In this document: piece by piece, positions 1 through 10,906 of the stretch
Numbering within the stretch: the first letter of the stretch is position 1
Layout of the letters: each line of letters begins with the position of its first letter
Source: Spirogloea muscicola
Taxonomy: Eukaryota; Streptophyta; Zygnematophyceae; Spirogloeales; Spirogloeaceae
NCBI GenBank assembly: GCA_009602725.1
Contig: WELB01000056.1
Span: 633,558-670,698, forward strand
Length of the DNA stretch: 37,141 nt
Direction of reading: 5' to 3'
Translations under genes and position numbers: made by a program
The notes under the pieces: model-generated
Told to the model about the DNA's origin: nothing
Seen by the model: the letters and a program-made list of their open reading frames with translations, nothing else
The model's database searches: none

Positions 1-36
1 CCTTGCAATCTCGTANCCCCGCCAGGCGCGGCGGCC

Positions 37-1730
37 ATGACGGCGGCCCTCGCGACCGCGATCGCGGCGCCTGCGCGTCAGCCCCGCCTGCCGCCGCCGC
101 CGCCGCCGCCGTCGCAGCCACCGCAGCGGCAACGGCGGCCTTGGCGGGTGGTGTCGGCGGCCGAGGCGGATTGCAATGCCGGTTGCAGTGGGGCTCCAGC
201 CAGCCATGCCTCGCCGCAGCCGCGGAGAAGAGATGCGCTCGCGGCGGCGGCGGCCATGGCTGCGGCGGCGGCGACGGCGGCGGGGGCCGTGGTGCCGCCG
301 GCAGGAGGTGAGCACGCTCGCCGGACACCGCAGTAGGGTGGGGCAACGATTGCCTACTCCAGTTGACACTGCCTCTGGCTGCGGGCACGGTGGCGGCGCC
401 GCGGCAGCAGCGGAGAACAGCGTCATACAGAAGGCGCTCAGCAAGTACGTCAAGCGGTGAGTGCCGCTTCTACCCCTCGGCTGCGGAGGTCGCCGGTGGC
501 ATGAGGTGCAGCAGATGGTCTCCCAAGGCCATGTTGTCGTCAACTATTATCATTGCGAGCCTTTGTTTGCAGCAAGTGGTGTATATTGCAGTCAAACGAG
601 CTGCAGACTCACTAACATCTGAGGGTGTACCAGCATGCAGCACCTTAAGATGTAATGCATTGTAGATCATCGATATGTCAGACTCAATTGAAAGCGTCAT
701 TCCTTAGTGGCGCCTAAAGCACTGCTGCAAACTGCTGCGGTTGCCTTTGGCAAAAGCAGGAAAAAGCTGGACCCGCTGGAGACGTACGTGCCGACTGTGC
801 TCCTCGCGCAGCTCCAGCTGGGGGACATCGGTGAGGCCGCCACCTTCTCCTGTCAATTGTCCAACATTCCCCATGAGCGGCCGGCAGCAGTGCACCAGTA
901 GCGCTAATGCCGTGCCAGCATTGTATCGCTGCTAGAGAAGCGCATTGGGGGTGAGGCGCCAGACTTCTCCGGCTCGCGCACTCTGCTGCGCTCGGGGCCA
1001 ACCGCGTCCCTCCGCACTGACATCCGCGCTGTTAGTGCAATACTCCCCTGATGCTGGCCAATTCACAAGGGAAGACCTATTGTTGACTAGCGGCCCACAC
1101 AGAACGGCTGATGTTTGCCTTGCCTGCATTGGACTGCCTGCCACGTCAGGTGGCGCAGTATGCTGAGGAGGCCGGCGGGGGCCCTGCCGCAAGGGCTGCC
1201 GTCGACCAATGCTTGAGGTGACCCCTCTGTCAGTCCTCGGCAATCGCCTTGCCATTGTATCTCTTGAAAGTTTCTGAGACCGCAGGCCGCGGTGTTGCCG
1301 TCCACGCCATGCCAGTGCCATCGAGGACCTGGACTCGCTGCTGCTCCGAGGGGAGCGTGATGGTCCAGGGGCCAGCACGCAGCTTGCGCCGCTGCAGAAG
1401 TGCATCACTGCTGCCAGCGCCGCGCTTGACAGGTCCGTGCCATGCACACTGGGGCCTGCTATTGATCAATACGAATCTGGGGTCCCTGAAGACTTTGCCC
1501 CAGGCTGTAGCTATGACAATGCCGCTTGCACGCAGTCGCAGCACACAAGCATGACAAGCATTGCACTTTGCAGGCTCTTGGCGACAGTGCCAGACTCGAT
1601 CTTGGATCGGGGGCGAGCAGTGGCAGCGGACTATCGCAAAACCAGGGCTGGCACTGACAACCTGGCTGGTGGTGGCGGCATGCCGCCGCTATCGCTGGAG
1701 GACGAGAAACTCCTCAAAGGCCTCCTGTAA
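37..1730 (+). CDS. Probable thylakoid-lumen protein, 7 exons, uncharacterised plastid family
   Basis: Exons 37-307, 411-456, 760-830, 936-1030, 1150-1217, 1316-1432 and 1574-1730 join in phase to about 274 residues, ending in TAA. The N-terminus is Ala/Pro/Arg-rich, like a transit peptide. It is followed by RRR (residues 63-65), an Ala-rich hydrophobic stretch and PAGA before ENSVIQKAL, which resembles a twin-arginine lumen signal with its cleavage site. The mature part carries KKLDPLETYVP, LLRSGPTASLR, VAQYAEEAG, DQCLSAIEDLDSLLLR, LLATVPDSILDRGRAVA and the C-terminal SLEDEKLLKGLL. From memory this resembles an uncharacterised, mostly helical plastid protein of plants that I cannot name securely; its function is unknown. 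Exon phases agree throughout, so the body is well supported. The start is less certain because GC triplets keep every frame open here, and a single n lies at position 16. Confidence 0.7.
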
Positions 1731-1934
1731 CGGTGCAGCTCGCAAAACTTCGGCAGCACTGCGAGTTGGCAATTGGTCTGCTGGGGTGCTCGTTTTAAAA
1801 GCGTAGGTCGTACTGGGCATGCAACGTGGCCAGATGAGGTACGAGAAGATTTGAGCGAGGTTGGAGCAGTATCAAGCAAGCGGCAATTTTGTTCAGGAGT
1901 AGGGTGTATAGGCCAAGCCGAGGTCAACGCAGTG

Positions 1935-2310
1935 GAAGTGCTCGCCCACTGAGGGTAGGGGCCGGGAAAGGGCACTGGGAGGGTGGGAAAAGAAGACGCT
2001 TTCAGTAGAAAGGGCTCGCCCATTGAGGATAGGGGCTGGAAAAGCCAGCCCAAAAAGGAATGAACAAAGTACGAGAAGGGGCCCAGGGGAAGCGCTAAGA
2101 AAAACAAGCACAAAAAGAAAGACAGCAGCTACGAATCACTCAGTAACCCCTGCTAAGCCCAAAAGCAGAGAAGCTAGGCTCCTGGAAGTGGGTCCCCTGT
2201 CCAGATGCAGAGGCAGCAGCGAGGGCTCTGCCTGCACGCAGGTGCAGCACGCGGGCCATAGACCTCTGCAGCGAGACGGCCACGCGCCATAGTAGAGGGC
2301 GGTGGCTGTG
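1935..2310 (-). repeat. 5'-truncated 3' end of RLE-type non-LTR retrotransposon (copy 1, subfamily A)
   Basis: On the minus strand this reads the end of the element ORF with its TGA at 2140-2142, then the AT-richer 3' UTR and the terminal motif CCTCAATGGGCGAGC near 2012-2028. A second, more diverged copy of that tip lies at 1935-1972, so the terminus is duplicated. The stretch matches copies 2, 3, 4 and 13 over most of its length. It faces copy 2 in inverted orientation. Confidence 0.85.
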
Positions 2311-2375
2311 AGAGGCCAGCCCGTCGCTTCCATGGGGAGCCGGTAGACTTTCCTGCAGCCGGGTCGTTGGCGCAA

Positions 2376-2672
2376 GTGTATCGAATGCGCCTGGCCGTCT
2401 TGCTGCAGAGGTCTATGGCCCGGGCGCTGCACCTTCGTGCCGGCAGAGCCCTCGCTGCTGCCTCTGGCTCTGGCCAGGGGACCCACTTCCACGAGCCTAG
2501 CATCTCCGACCTGCGGCTGCTTAGCAGAGGTTACTGAGGGATTCGTAGCTGCTTTGTTTCTCTGTGTGCTTGTTTTGCTTAGCGCTTCCCCTGGCCCCCT
2601 TCTCGTACTCTATTCATTCTTTTTTGGGCTGCCTTTTCCAGCCCCTATCCTCAATGGGCGAGCACTTTCTTC
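2376..2672 (+). repeat. Retrotransposon 3' end (copy 2, subfamily A)
   Basis: The stretch encodes the C-terminal tail [25 protein letters not shown] and SDLRLLSRGY, stopping at TGA 2535-2537. The 3' UTR then holds the hairpin GGGCTG/CAGCCC near 2625-2644 and the tip CTCAATGGGCGAGCAC. It is 5'-truncated and inverted relative to copies 1 and 3. Confidence 0.88.
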
Positions 2673-2725
2673 AGAAGAACATGGGACCGAGAGAGGGGCG
2701 GCCTTCTAGCAGAGGAAGAAGAAAG

Positions 2726-2882
2726 TGCTCGCCCATTGAGGATAGGGGCTGGAAAAGCCAGCCAACAGAGTATGAGAAGGGGGCCAGGGGAAGCGCTAAG
2801 AGAAACAAGCACACAAAGAAACAAAGCAGCGACGAATCACTCAATAACCCCTGCTAAGCAGATGAGAGATGCTAGGCTTGGG
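2726..2882 (-). repeat. Retrotransposon 3' end (copy 3, subfamily A)
   Basis: This short minus-strand copy holds the terminal tip, the hairpin and the UTR up to the last codons of the ORF. It directly abuts the plus-strand copy 4. Similarity to copy 1 is high but with many differences, so it is an old insertion. Confidence 0.85.
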
Positions 2883-2888
2883 AAGAGC

Positions 2889-3152
2889 CCATGCGCTGCA
2901 CCTTCGTGCCGGGAGAGCCCTCGCTGCTGCCTCTGGCTCTGTCCAGGGGACCCACTTCCAGGACCCTAGCCTCTCTGATTTGCGGCTGCTTAGCAGGGGT
3001 TACTGAGTAATTTGTAGCTGCTTTCTTTCTTTGTGTGCTTTGGTTTCTTAGCGCTTCCTCTGGCTTCCTCTGGCCCCCTTCTCGTTCTTTGTTCATTCTT
3101 TTTTGGGCTGGCTTGTCCAGCCCCTATCCTCAATGGGCGAGCCCTTTCTTCC
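2889..3152 (+). repeat. Retrotransposon 3' end (copy 4, subfamily A)
   Basis: It encodes [14 protein letters not shown] and SDLRLLSRGY with a TGA stop near 3003, then a UTR with the perfect stem GGGCTGG (3105-3111) / CCAGCCC (3117-3123) and the tip CTCAATGGGCGAGC. It ends where the longer element at 3153 begins. Confidence 0.88.
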
Positions 3153-5340
3153 ATGGGGTGCGGGCTTCCCTCGACTTGCACCCCGAGTGGGTGGTGTTGG
3201 CAGTGGACGTCCGCAACGCGTTTAACTGCGTCGACCGCGCACCTATCGCCGAGGAGCTCCGTGACGCCTTCCCCACTCTGCTGCCGTTCTTCCGGCTGGG
3301 CTACGGCCAGCCTAGTGATCTCCTATGGCGGCTTGGAGCCGGAGGGGTGGAGGTCCTTCGGTCTTCCACGGGCACGCGTTAGGGGGACCCGCTGGCGGGG
3401 TTCTTCTACGCGCTGGCCCACGACCGCGCCCTGAAGGCTACGGCAGCTGCTCACCCGGGCGTCCTCATGCCCACGTATGCCGACGACACCACCCTAGTCG
3501 GGCAAGCAGACGAGGTCTTGGCTGCCTTTGCCACCCTCGAGGAGCAGCTGAAGGAGATCGGCCTGGACATCCGCGCGTCGAAGTGCAGCGCTTGGTTCCC
3601 ACAAGGCTTGCCAGCCCTCCTCCGCCTACCCTCCGGCTGTCAGACACCAGCGGGGGGCCTCACACTCCTCGGGGTTCCCTTGGGCTCACCGGCCTTCGTG
3701 GACGAGCAGCTGCGCGGCAAGCTGCAGGAGCACCTCAAGTCGACGGCCCGCCTCCCTGAGCTGCGCGACATGCAGCTAGGGCTCGCCATGCTGACGCGCA
3801 GCATTGCGCAACGTCCCCTGTAACTAGCTCGAGCCCTCCCTCCCTCCCCGCCGGCGCAGGCCGCCTATGCAACCTTCGATGCAGGTATCCTCGCCAGCAC
3901 AGCGGCCCTGGTCCAACACCCGGCCTTCCTGGCGACGCCGGCTGCCGTGCACCAGGCCTCCCTGCCTGTGAGCCGCGGGGGTCTGGGCTGCCGTCCGCTG
4001 GCTCGTGCCGGCCGGGCAGCACACCTGGGGAGTTGGGCGCAGGTTGTGGCTTCGCTGGCCCAGTGTTCCATCCGGCATGGGGCTCGCCTTCTGGGGCAGG
4101 CGGCAGCGGACGTGGAGTCTGGCACGTTGCCTTTCCAGGCGGCTCTCCGCTCAGGGGATGCGCTGCTTGCAGATCACCCCGCCCTGGTGCCACGGGCCGT
4201 CCCGTTCGCGCACCTCGCGCGCATGGCCGACCTCCGGGGCCAAGCTCGCTTCATGGCAGAGGTAGATGCGGCCTCCTTCACCACGGCGATGGGGCTCTTG
4301 CCATCGGCCGACCTCCGGGGGCGAGCGCGGTTGCTCTCGGCATCCTCACCAGGGGCGGCAGCTTGGTTGTCTGCACTGCCGACCCACGACGCGCTCGGAA
4401 TGCCCGATGACGCCTTCCGTGCGGCGGTGCACCGCCTCCTCGGCCTCCACCCACCCTGCCTCAGTGGAGTACAGCAGTGTGAGTGCGGAGAGCGCAGTTC
4501 AGACGCGGCATCGTTGGCAGCTCACATGCTCAGGTGCGCAAAGGGTGGGGAGCGGACAGGAACACACGACCTGCTGCGGAATGCAATGTTTGGCATCCTT
4601 GTCGAGGCCGGTTGCACGGTGGCGCTCGAGAATACCAGCGCCATGCCGCCGACCGCTGGGGCGGATGGCCGCAACCACACCCGGCGCGCCGATCTTATCG
4701 CCAGGGCGCTCGGCGGGGGGCCTCGGCTCATCGCCGACGTTGTCACAACTGACTGCTTTGCTTCCAGCAGCGCCAAATGCTCGTCGGAGGAGGCGGGCTA
4801 CGCAGTTTACCAAACGGCGGGCGCAAAGGAACGGAAATACTCGGACTACCAGGTGGGAGACGAGTTTGTTCCACTGGCAGTCGACGTGCACGGAGCCTTT
4901 GGCACAAAATGGCTTGACTTGCTTCACCGCCTTGCGCGGCGCGGCGTGCAGCGGCCCGCCGCCTCGGGCAGCAGGGCGAGCAGCCCGGCTTCAATGTCGC
5001 CGAGTCCCTCGCTCAAGTCTTCCGAATGCGTTTGGCCATCTCGATGCAGCGGTCCCTTGCCTTCGCGGTTCACTTGCGCGCAGGCCGAGCTTTGGCGGCG
5101 GCCTCCGGCTTCCGTCAGGGCGATGTCTTTCTTCTTCTGATGTCTTTACGCCGGCTAGCTACTCAGACTTGCATCTCCTGACTAGAGGTTACTGAGCGTT
5201 CCCTGGCTGATGTCTTGGTTCTAGTCCTCTGCACTCCGGCTCCTTCAGACCTCCTCAATGGGCGAGCACCTTCTCTTGTCCGTTCCTTTGGGCTGGCCTT
5301 TCCCAGCCACCAGTCAATCTGGCCGCGCTTTCTTCAAAGA
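3153..5340 (+). mobile_element. Longest copy of the RLE-type non-LTR retrotransposon, 5'-truncated
   Basis: The copy begins inside the reverse transcriptase palm and runs through a CCHC finger and a restriction-like endonuclease to a 3' UTR ending near GCGCTTTCTT. The order RT, finger, RLE at the C-terminus is the layout of R2/NeSL-type elements and of part of algal Dualen/RandI elements. The 3' UTR is mostly subfamily B but carries the subfamily A tip CCTCAATGGGCGAGCACC inserted between CAGACCT and TTGTCCGTTC, so it looks chimeric. The 5' end is missing and the ORF is broken, so it cannot move on its own. Confidence 0.85.
3161..5195 (+). pseudogene. Reverse transcriptase/endonuclease ORF with nonsense codons and frameshifts
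   Basis: The RT part shows VDVRNAFN, GDPLAGFFYALAHD and YADD (3476-3487). TAG at 3380-3382 replaces the Gln of the usual QGDPL motif, and TAA at 3821-3823 is a second in-frame stop. The finger is C4478-C4484-H4523-C4535 (CECG, then HMLRC). The nuclease part shows RADLIA, LIADVVTTD and KERKYSDYQVGDEFVPLAVDVHG, consistent with a PD-(D/E)XK fold. Near 4950-5010 the frame shifts, and a 17-bp tandem duplication (GATGTCTTT at 5122 and 5139) shifts it again, returning to SDLHLLTRGY and TGA at 5193-5195. It is a clear pseudogene. Confidence 0.9.
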
Positions 5341-5515
5341 GCACAGCCCAGAAGAAAAGGATAAGTGAGGCGCAGGAGACTGGCTGGGGCCTTGGCCGTG
5401 GCGGCCGGTATCCCGGTGCCACGCGTCACTTGCAGGCGGCGCGCGGCAACTGCCGCAGCGGGGCCAAGGCCCTGCACGCGCGCGCGGCGGAGGCGGTGGC
5501 CGCGGCGGCGGCGGN

Positions 5516-5597
<82 letters not shown>

Positions 5598-5774
5598 AGC
5601 GGCCGCGCCGCTCGGGCCCCGGCCCCCACCGCGGCGGCGGCGGCCCGGCCCCGCGCCGGCTACACGCGGCTGAGCGTCCTGAATCTGAGGCAGCGGCGCT
5701 GACATCCCGTCGAGGGGATATGCCGCGAGCTGCGCGGCGGCCCCGGCGCGACGTGTCAGAGAGGCAGCGCCGGC
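5341..5774. other. GC-rich 5' region of the J-domain gene with an n and an 81-base A-run
   Basis: A single n at 5515 is followed by A at every position from 5516 to 5596, between two stretches of GC triplets. Long Lys or Phe reading frames through it are meaningless. I see no supportable gene here. The sequence from 5597 to 5774 is presumably promoter and 5' UTR of the gene at 5775. Confidence 0.6.
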
Positions 5775-8305
5775 ATGGCATGGCCGCGCGGCTGGCGGCC
5801 GCAGAAGCCGGCCCGGGTTCGAGCGTTGTATGCCGGCGCTCTGAGGCGCTGTCGCCTGTCATCCGCTTGGTGGCTCAGGGTGCTTCGGCGGAAGCCGCTA
5901 GACGTCGCGGCGCGGGCCGCTCTGGGACGGGACGACGTCGAGTACGACCTCCAGGGCGACGTCATCGCCGACGACTTCTACTCCATCCTCGGCCTGGTCC
6001 GCCTCTCACTGCCATCAACTCTCGCACATCCGTGAGAGTCCACTTGCTGCGCTTGTCGCTGCTGGCTGCGCTCGTGCCAGTGCCAAAGCGGCCGCCGAGG
6101 CCTAATGAGCGGGCAGGTCCGGGCGAGCCATGCGATGCAGTGCCTTGAAGGGCCCAGAGTTGACTGGCGGAAGGGCGTAGGCCAAGTGGTGACTGTCACA
6201 TGTCGGCGGCTTTGATTGCAATTTTCGACCAATTGTGCTCAATCGAGGTGCTGCAGACTCCGGATGCAACGCCCGAGGAGATCAAGCGTGCGTACTACGG
6301 GTGCATGAAGACGTGCCACCCCGACCTTACCGGCAACCACCCGGAGAATGTCGAGTTCTGCATGTTTGTCAACGAGGTCTATGAGGTCAGTCGGCCAGCC
6401 ATTTCAAGCACCGCTGCAACTTGTCAATGCTTGACGCGCCTGGACCGGGTACGGCATAGGGGTTTCCAACTTGCCGTGACGACATTCTGAGATGTGCTGC
6501 TGTTCATTTGCAGGTGCTGAGCGATCCGGATATGCGGATGGTGTATGATGAGATCAACGGGTACAATCTGACGGCGGTCAACCCATTTGTCGACACCAGA
6601 CACGAGCGCAACCTGGCCTTTGTGGACGAGTTCAGCTGCATTGGTGAACTTTCGATGTGGACAGATGCCCTGCTGTATATGGAGTTTGGCTTGATGTGAA
6701 GCACCTCGCCCAAGTTGGAAGCAATTGCATGCCACAGTTGCCACAGTCCTTACCCGCCGGACCACATTGTGACATTGTGGCAGGCTGCAAGAATTGCGCC
6801 AACACGGCTGAGAGCACTTTTGCAATCGAGTCGCTCTTTGGGCGCGCCCGCGTCGTCTGCCAGGATGGCGATGCCGTGCCCAAGGTGCAAGAGGCCATTG
6901 ACACCTGGTACACGCCCTTGTGCCCCTTACCGGAGCCTCGACCTCATGGTTCCATGAGGGCTGCCTCTCAGGCCGTCCACGTTGATCCTGCCCCTTGGGA
7001 AGTCAAATGAGCAACACTGAGTGACAACTTTCTTTGCTCCTGAAGAGGAGCAGTTTGACATGATGGCACTTGTTTTTGTTGCAGCCCGGTGAATTGCATC
7101 CACTGGGTGTCTGCCCAGCAGCTCAGCCTCCTGGAGGATGAGATGCGGCGGGTTGAACGTGTGAACGGGAGTCAGCAGCCTGGTCAGATGGCAGAGAGCA
7201 AGCAAGTCGATAGACTTGTTCTCTCCTGCAGAGATGTGGCAACCTGCTTGCAGTCAGAGTCAAGGATACGTTATCTAAACAGAAGCCAGTCTGGCAGCCA
7301 TTGGCGGCTCAGCTCTCACAAGTCCGGCGTATTCATATTCCATGGAGCAGGTTGGCATGATGCTCGCGGGTATGGGTTCTAAAGGGGTGGACGTGTTTAG
7401 CCAGGTAAGGCACTTGCCAGTCAGCAAATGTGGCTTGTTTGCTGGCAGTTCTCAGCAGCCTGTCTTTTGTGTGCGAGGCTGCAGTATAGTGGTTACCTTC
7501 TACTGCACATAGTGAGCTTTCCCAGAAGTTTAATGGGACTCCACCTATCTTGTGAGCTGTCTGTTCCTGCAGGCAAGTTGGCGCTGGCAGCGGCGGCAAT
7601 CCAGGGCCCTGGTAAACTTGCTTTGCTATGTTACGGCCCAAAGCCGGCTGGGTTCCTAGAGGGCTGGCATGGTGTTGACGAATTTTTGGCACATAGACGG
7701 TTGACGAGGTTATGTATATTAGAATCACGGTGAACTTCACCTAGTCACCAGAGAAGTCCTGCTCATGGTCACACAGCCTTCATCACATGTCTTGCCTGTT
7801 ACTTTTGGCCCAAGACTTGAAGAAGTAGCCCCGGCTGATTATTACTTGACCAACAGGACCGGGCAAGAGTGACGATGATGAGGGAGAAGCGGAAAACGCA
7901 AGGCTGGCATGCTCCATGGGCCGCACCGGATGTCCCAGGGCCAGATGGCCATGCACCACCCTCCACTCCAGGTAAAAGCTCTTGACTATTGACTGTGGCA
8001 GCAACAGTCTCAGCAGGCTTTGCAGATGCGTTGCATCAGCTGATGTGTCAGCCTCAGGCTGAGTAGTGCTATAGGCTTCTGCCATAGACTTCTGCCACGT
8101 GCATGTAGTTGATGTGAAGCAAAGCTTTAGTGTGCTTTCAGGAAGAAGCCAGAAGGCGGCCAAGACCGCGGCCGCTGCCCGGCGGTGGCGCGAATACTCG
8201 CGCAGTGGTGCTGACCGCCGGCCAACCAGGGTGCTTGTGGACGAGCTCTGCACGGTTGTGGATGACGAGGAGATTGAGCGTCTGGAGGCGCTGTCCAAGC
8301 CCTAG
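5775..8305 (+). CDS. Plastid J-domain protein with bacterial-type ferredoxin domain (CDJ3-5 / DJC76-77-82 type)
   Basis: Exons 5775-5996, 6257-6385, 6514-6643, 6784-6907, 7085-7160, 7351-7404, 7573-7611, 7857-7971 and 8142-8305 join in phase to about 350 residues. The N-terminus is Arg/Ala-rich and transit-like. The J domain spans about residues 66-135 (DDFYSILGL, EEIKRAYYG, HPD at 95-97, VLSDPDMRMVYDEI). A [4Fe-4S] ferredoxin motif follows: C159, C162, C165 and C202-Pro, with a further Cys at 206. The tail has VGMMLAGMGSKG, ASWRWQRRQSRAL and ARRWREYSR. J domains stimulate Hsp70 ATPase, and the Chlamydomonas CDJ3-5 and plant homologues carry Fe-S clusters and act with plastid Hsp70. A redox-sensing role is inferred. 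The stop is TAG. The 7160 donor (CGT then GTGAAC) is the least certain junction, and the start is the first ATG after an in-frame stop. Confidence 0.88.
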
Positions 8306-9021
8306 GCTTTGACAGAAGCCATGGATCCACCACGTTGCTGAGCTGCGGGAGCAGCGCCGGGCTCGCGGACTGGTCCTCCAGAGGAGGACCAGACCACTGC
8401 TTCTCCTCGCTATTGCTTTGTGTGAGAAGGATAGCTGTTTTCTGTCTCCTTGGCAATGAGCTAGGGCTTGCTGCACCTTAGGTACTTGCTGTATTCAAAA
8501 GGCCTGCACATCAGGCCTCTGTCTAGAGAGTAGTGTGCCGTCCAAGTTTGTAGCCAAACACTGAAGGTGTACATAAACCACGTTGGCAACCACCGACCAG
8601 CCTGCAAAATGGTCCAAGTTTTTGTTGCATGGTACCTCAGGTGCCCCCGCGCTTATGCGGTCGCTGTCAGAGTAAGTGGCTAGCTTTGGTGCATAACACG
8701 ACGCTTGCCAAAAACGCACAGTCTGATGAGCACCACAGAAGGGGGAGATGCCTGCTGCGCTGGCTGGTGCCCCCTAGGGCACAGCTGCAGCTGACAGCAG
8801 AGAAACTTAGTCTCTAGCCACTCACTCGGCACATGCTCATTCCCCTCAAGAGCGTCCAGCACCTTGCGCTGGTGGCCAGGAACGCTCAAGTCATGGCACA
8901 AGCAGGTAGCTGGTCTGGCACTCTCACATGGCCTTGATGCACCTTCGGGCAAACCTCAAACCCATTTACTACAGTGCGTAATGGTCGACTGATGGACAAG
9001 TGGCACTGGGTATCTTCCATT
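8306..9021. other. Convergent 3' intergenic region
   Basis: The stretch lies between the ends of the J-domain gene and the LysM gene and would hold both 3' UTRs. I see no coding exon, repeat or RNA gene in it. Confidence 0.5.
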
Positions 9022-10326
9022 TCAGGGGATGAATAATCTGTCGCCAGGGTAGATGCGGTCAGGGTCGTCGGTGACGCCCGTGTTGGCGTCAAAGATGTCG
9101 TCGGGATTTACGCAGTACTCTCCAGCGATGCCGCAGAGCGTGTCGCCAGGCCGCACCTCGTGGTACTTGGGCTTCCGCGCGGCACGGGAGTTGGTGGCCG
9201 TGACGGCGAGGCCGACCGCGAGGAGCACGCCGCCAGCGGCCAGCAGTACATTAGTGCCCCCACCTGACTGCCCCTCCTTGGATGCAACACCTTCTCGCTT
9301 CGGCGCTGCAGGCTTGGGCTTTGGCTTCGTTTCCAGCTCTGGCTCTGGCGCGTCTGGGACAATGGGGCAGCAGTGGCTGCGGTGGTTAGCCACGGCAGCT
9401 CTGGCACTGAGCCTAGAAGCTGCAGCTGAGCAGGAGGGGCCCAGAGAAAGAGCCTCACCGGCCTTGGCCGGTGCAGCCTTGGCCTGGGGGGCCGGTGGCG
9501 GCGTCCTGGGGCTCGCCGCCTCCGCAGCCGGCTTGTCCACCTCCGCAGCTGCTACTCTCGGCGACTCCTTGGCAGTGGCAGTGCCGTTGGCGGCTGCAGG
9601 CCAGCCAGCGCAGCATCACGGGTGCCCAACTCGTGGCAGCAAAGCATTCACACGAGGTGAAGTCAAGACCGACGGTGACGGCGGCGGCTGCAGCAGCCCA
9701 GCAAACCTGCGGTGGGAATGAATGCGGGGCGGTTGATGTAGCGGATGACCATGCAGATGTCGCCGGCGGAGGCGCCGGCGGCGTCCCGCAGGCTGTACCA
9801 CTGCACCGTCGTCTTGGCCTTGACGGCGTCCAGGCTCACCGATGCCTGCCCCACCACCGCGTCGCCCTTGACCACCGCGACCTGCGCCGATGGCGTCGGC
9901 GGCAGCAGCGGCGGCAGGCCCCACAGCGGGCCGTCAGGGCAGCGCCCGGGCGCGGCCTTGCCGGGAGCCCACAGCGACTGCGGCGGCGGCGGCGGTGGCG
10001 GCGGCCGGCAACAGACCTTGAGCTCGGAGACGCTGGCTGAGACGGGGAGCTTGAAATCGGTGAGCCACTTGGGCCCGCCGGCGTCGGACTGGGTCGCCGC
10101 CGGCTTGGTCTTGGCCTGCGCGCCCCGCCGCCGCGGCGGCCCGTCAGGCCGCACATTCGGGGGGCCTGGACATCCCAGCAGAGCTGTGGCGGCGCACCTT
10201 CTGTGGGCCGAGCTCCAGCGTGACGTGGGGCGCGGCGTCGTCGGCGGCGGCGGCGGGGAGCACCAGGTCGCGGCCCTCGACGACGGAGATCTGCAGCGTG
10301 CCGACGCTGCCGCCAGCCATGGCCAT
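9022..10326 (-). CDS. C2 domain - transmembrane - LysM protein
   Basis: Minus-strand exons 10198-10326, 10017-10115, 9707-9881, 9459-9593 and 9022-9353 join in phase to about 289 residues. Residues 1-130 look like a C2 domain (GTLQISVVEGRDLV, PHVTLELGPQK, VSELKVAVVKGDAVVGQASV, VQWYSLRD). A Pro/Ala/Lys-rich linker follows, then one membrane segment near 213-231 (NVLLAAGGVLLAVGLAV). The C-terminal LysM (about 243-289) has YHEVRPGDTL, GIAGEY, NPDDIFDAN and IYPGDRLFIP. LysM binds N-acetylglucosamine polymers such as peptidoglycan or chitin; C2 domains bind lipid, often with calcium. I could not confirm the calcium-binding aspartates. The intron at 9354-9458 is a multiple of three and open in frame, so it could be retained. 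Membrane and topology are unknown. The gene is divergent to the arginyl-tRNA synthetase. Confidence 0.8.

Positions 10327-10906
<580 letters not shown>

Noticed and set aside
37-460. Long Arg- or Pro-rich open frames in all three frames of GC-rich starts
   Set aside because: GC triplet runs lack stop codons in any frame; only the frame that joins in phase to conserved exons was kept.
1935-3152. Classical inverted-repeat DNA transposon ends
   Set aside because: The inverted segments are retrotransposon ORF ends plus 3' UTRs, each with its own stop codon and tip, not terminal inverted repeats around a transposase.
3380-3823. Alternative genetic code with TAG and TAA read as Gln, as in some ulvophyte algae
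   Set aside because: Host genes end naturally at TAG (8303), TAA (1728, 25341, 16787) and TGA (15722, 21415), at the positions where family members end, so both codons are real stops.
5516-5596. Poly(A) tail of a retrogene or retroelement
   Set aside because: It follows an n, has GC triplets on both sides, no gene end upstream and no target-site duplication; the element family itself does not end in poly(A).
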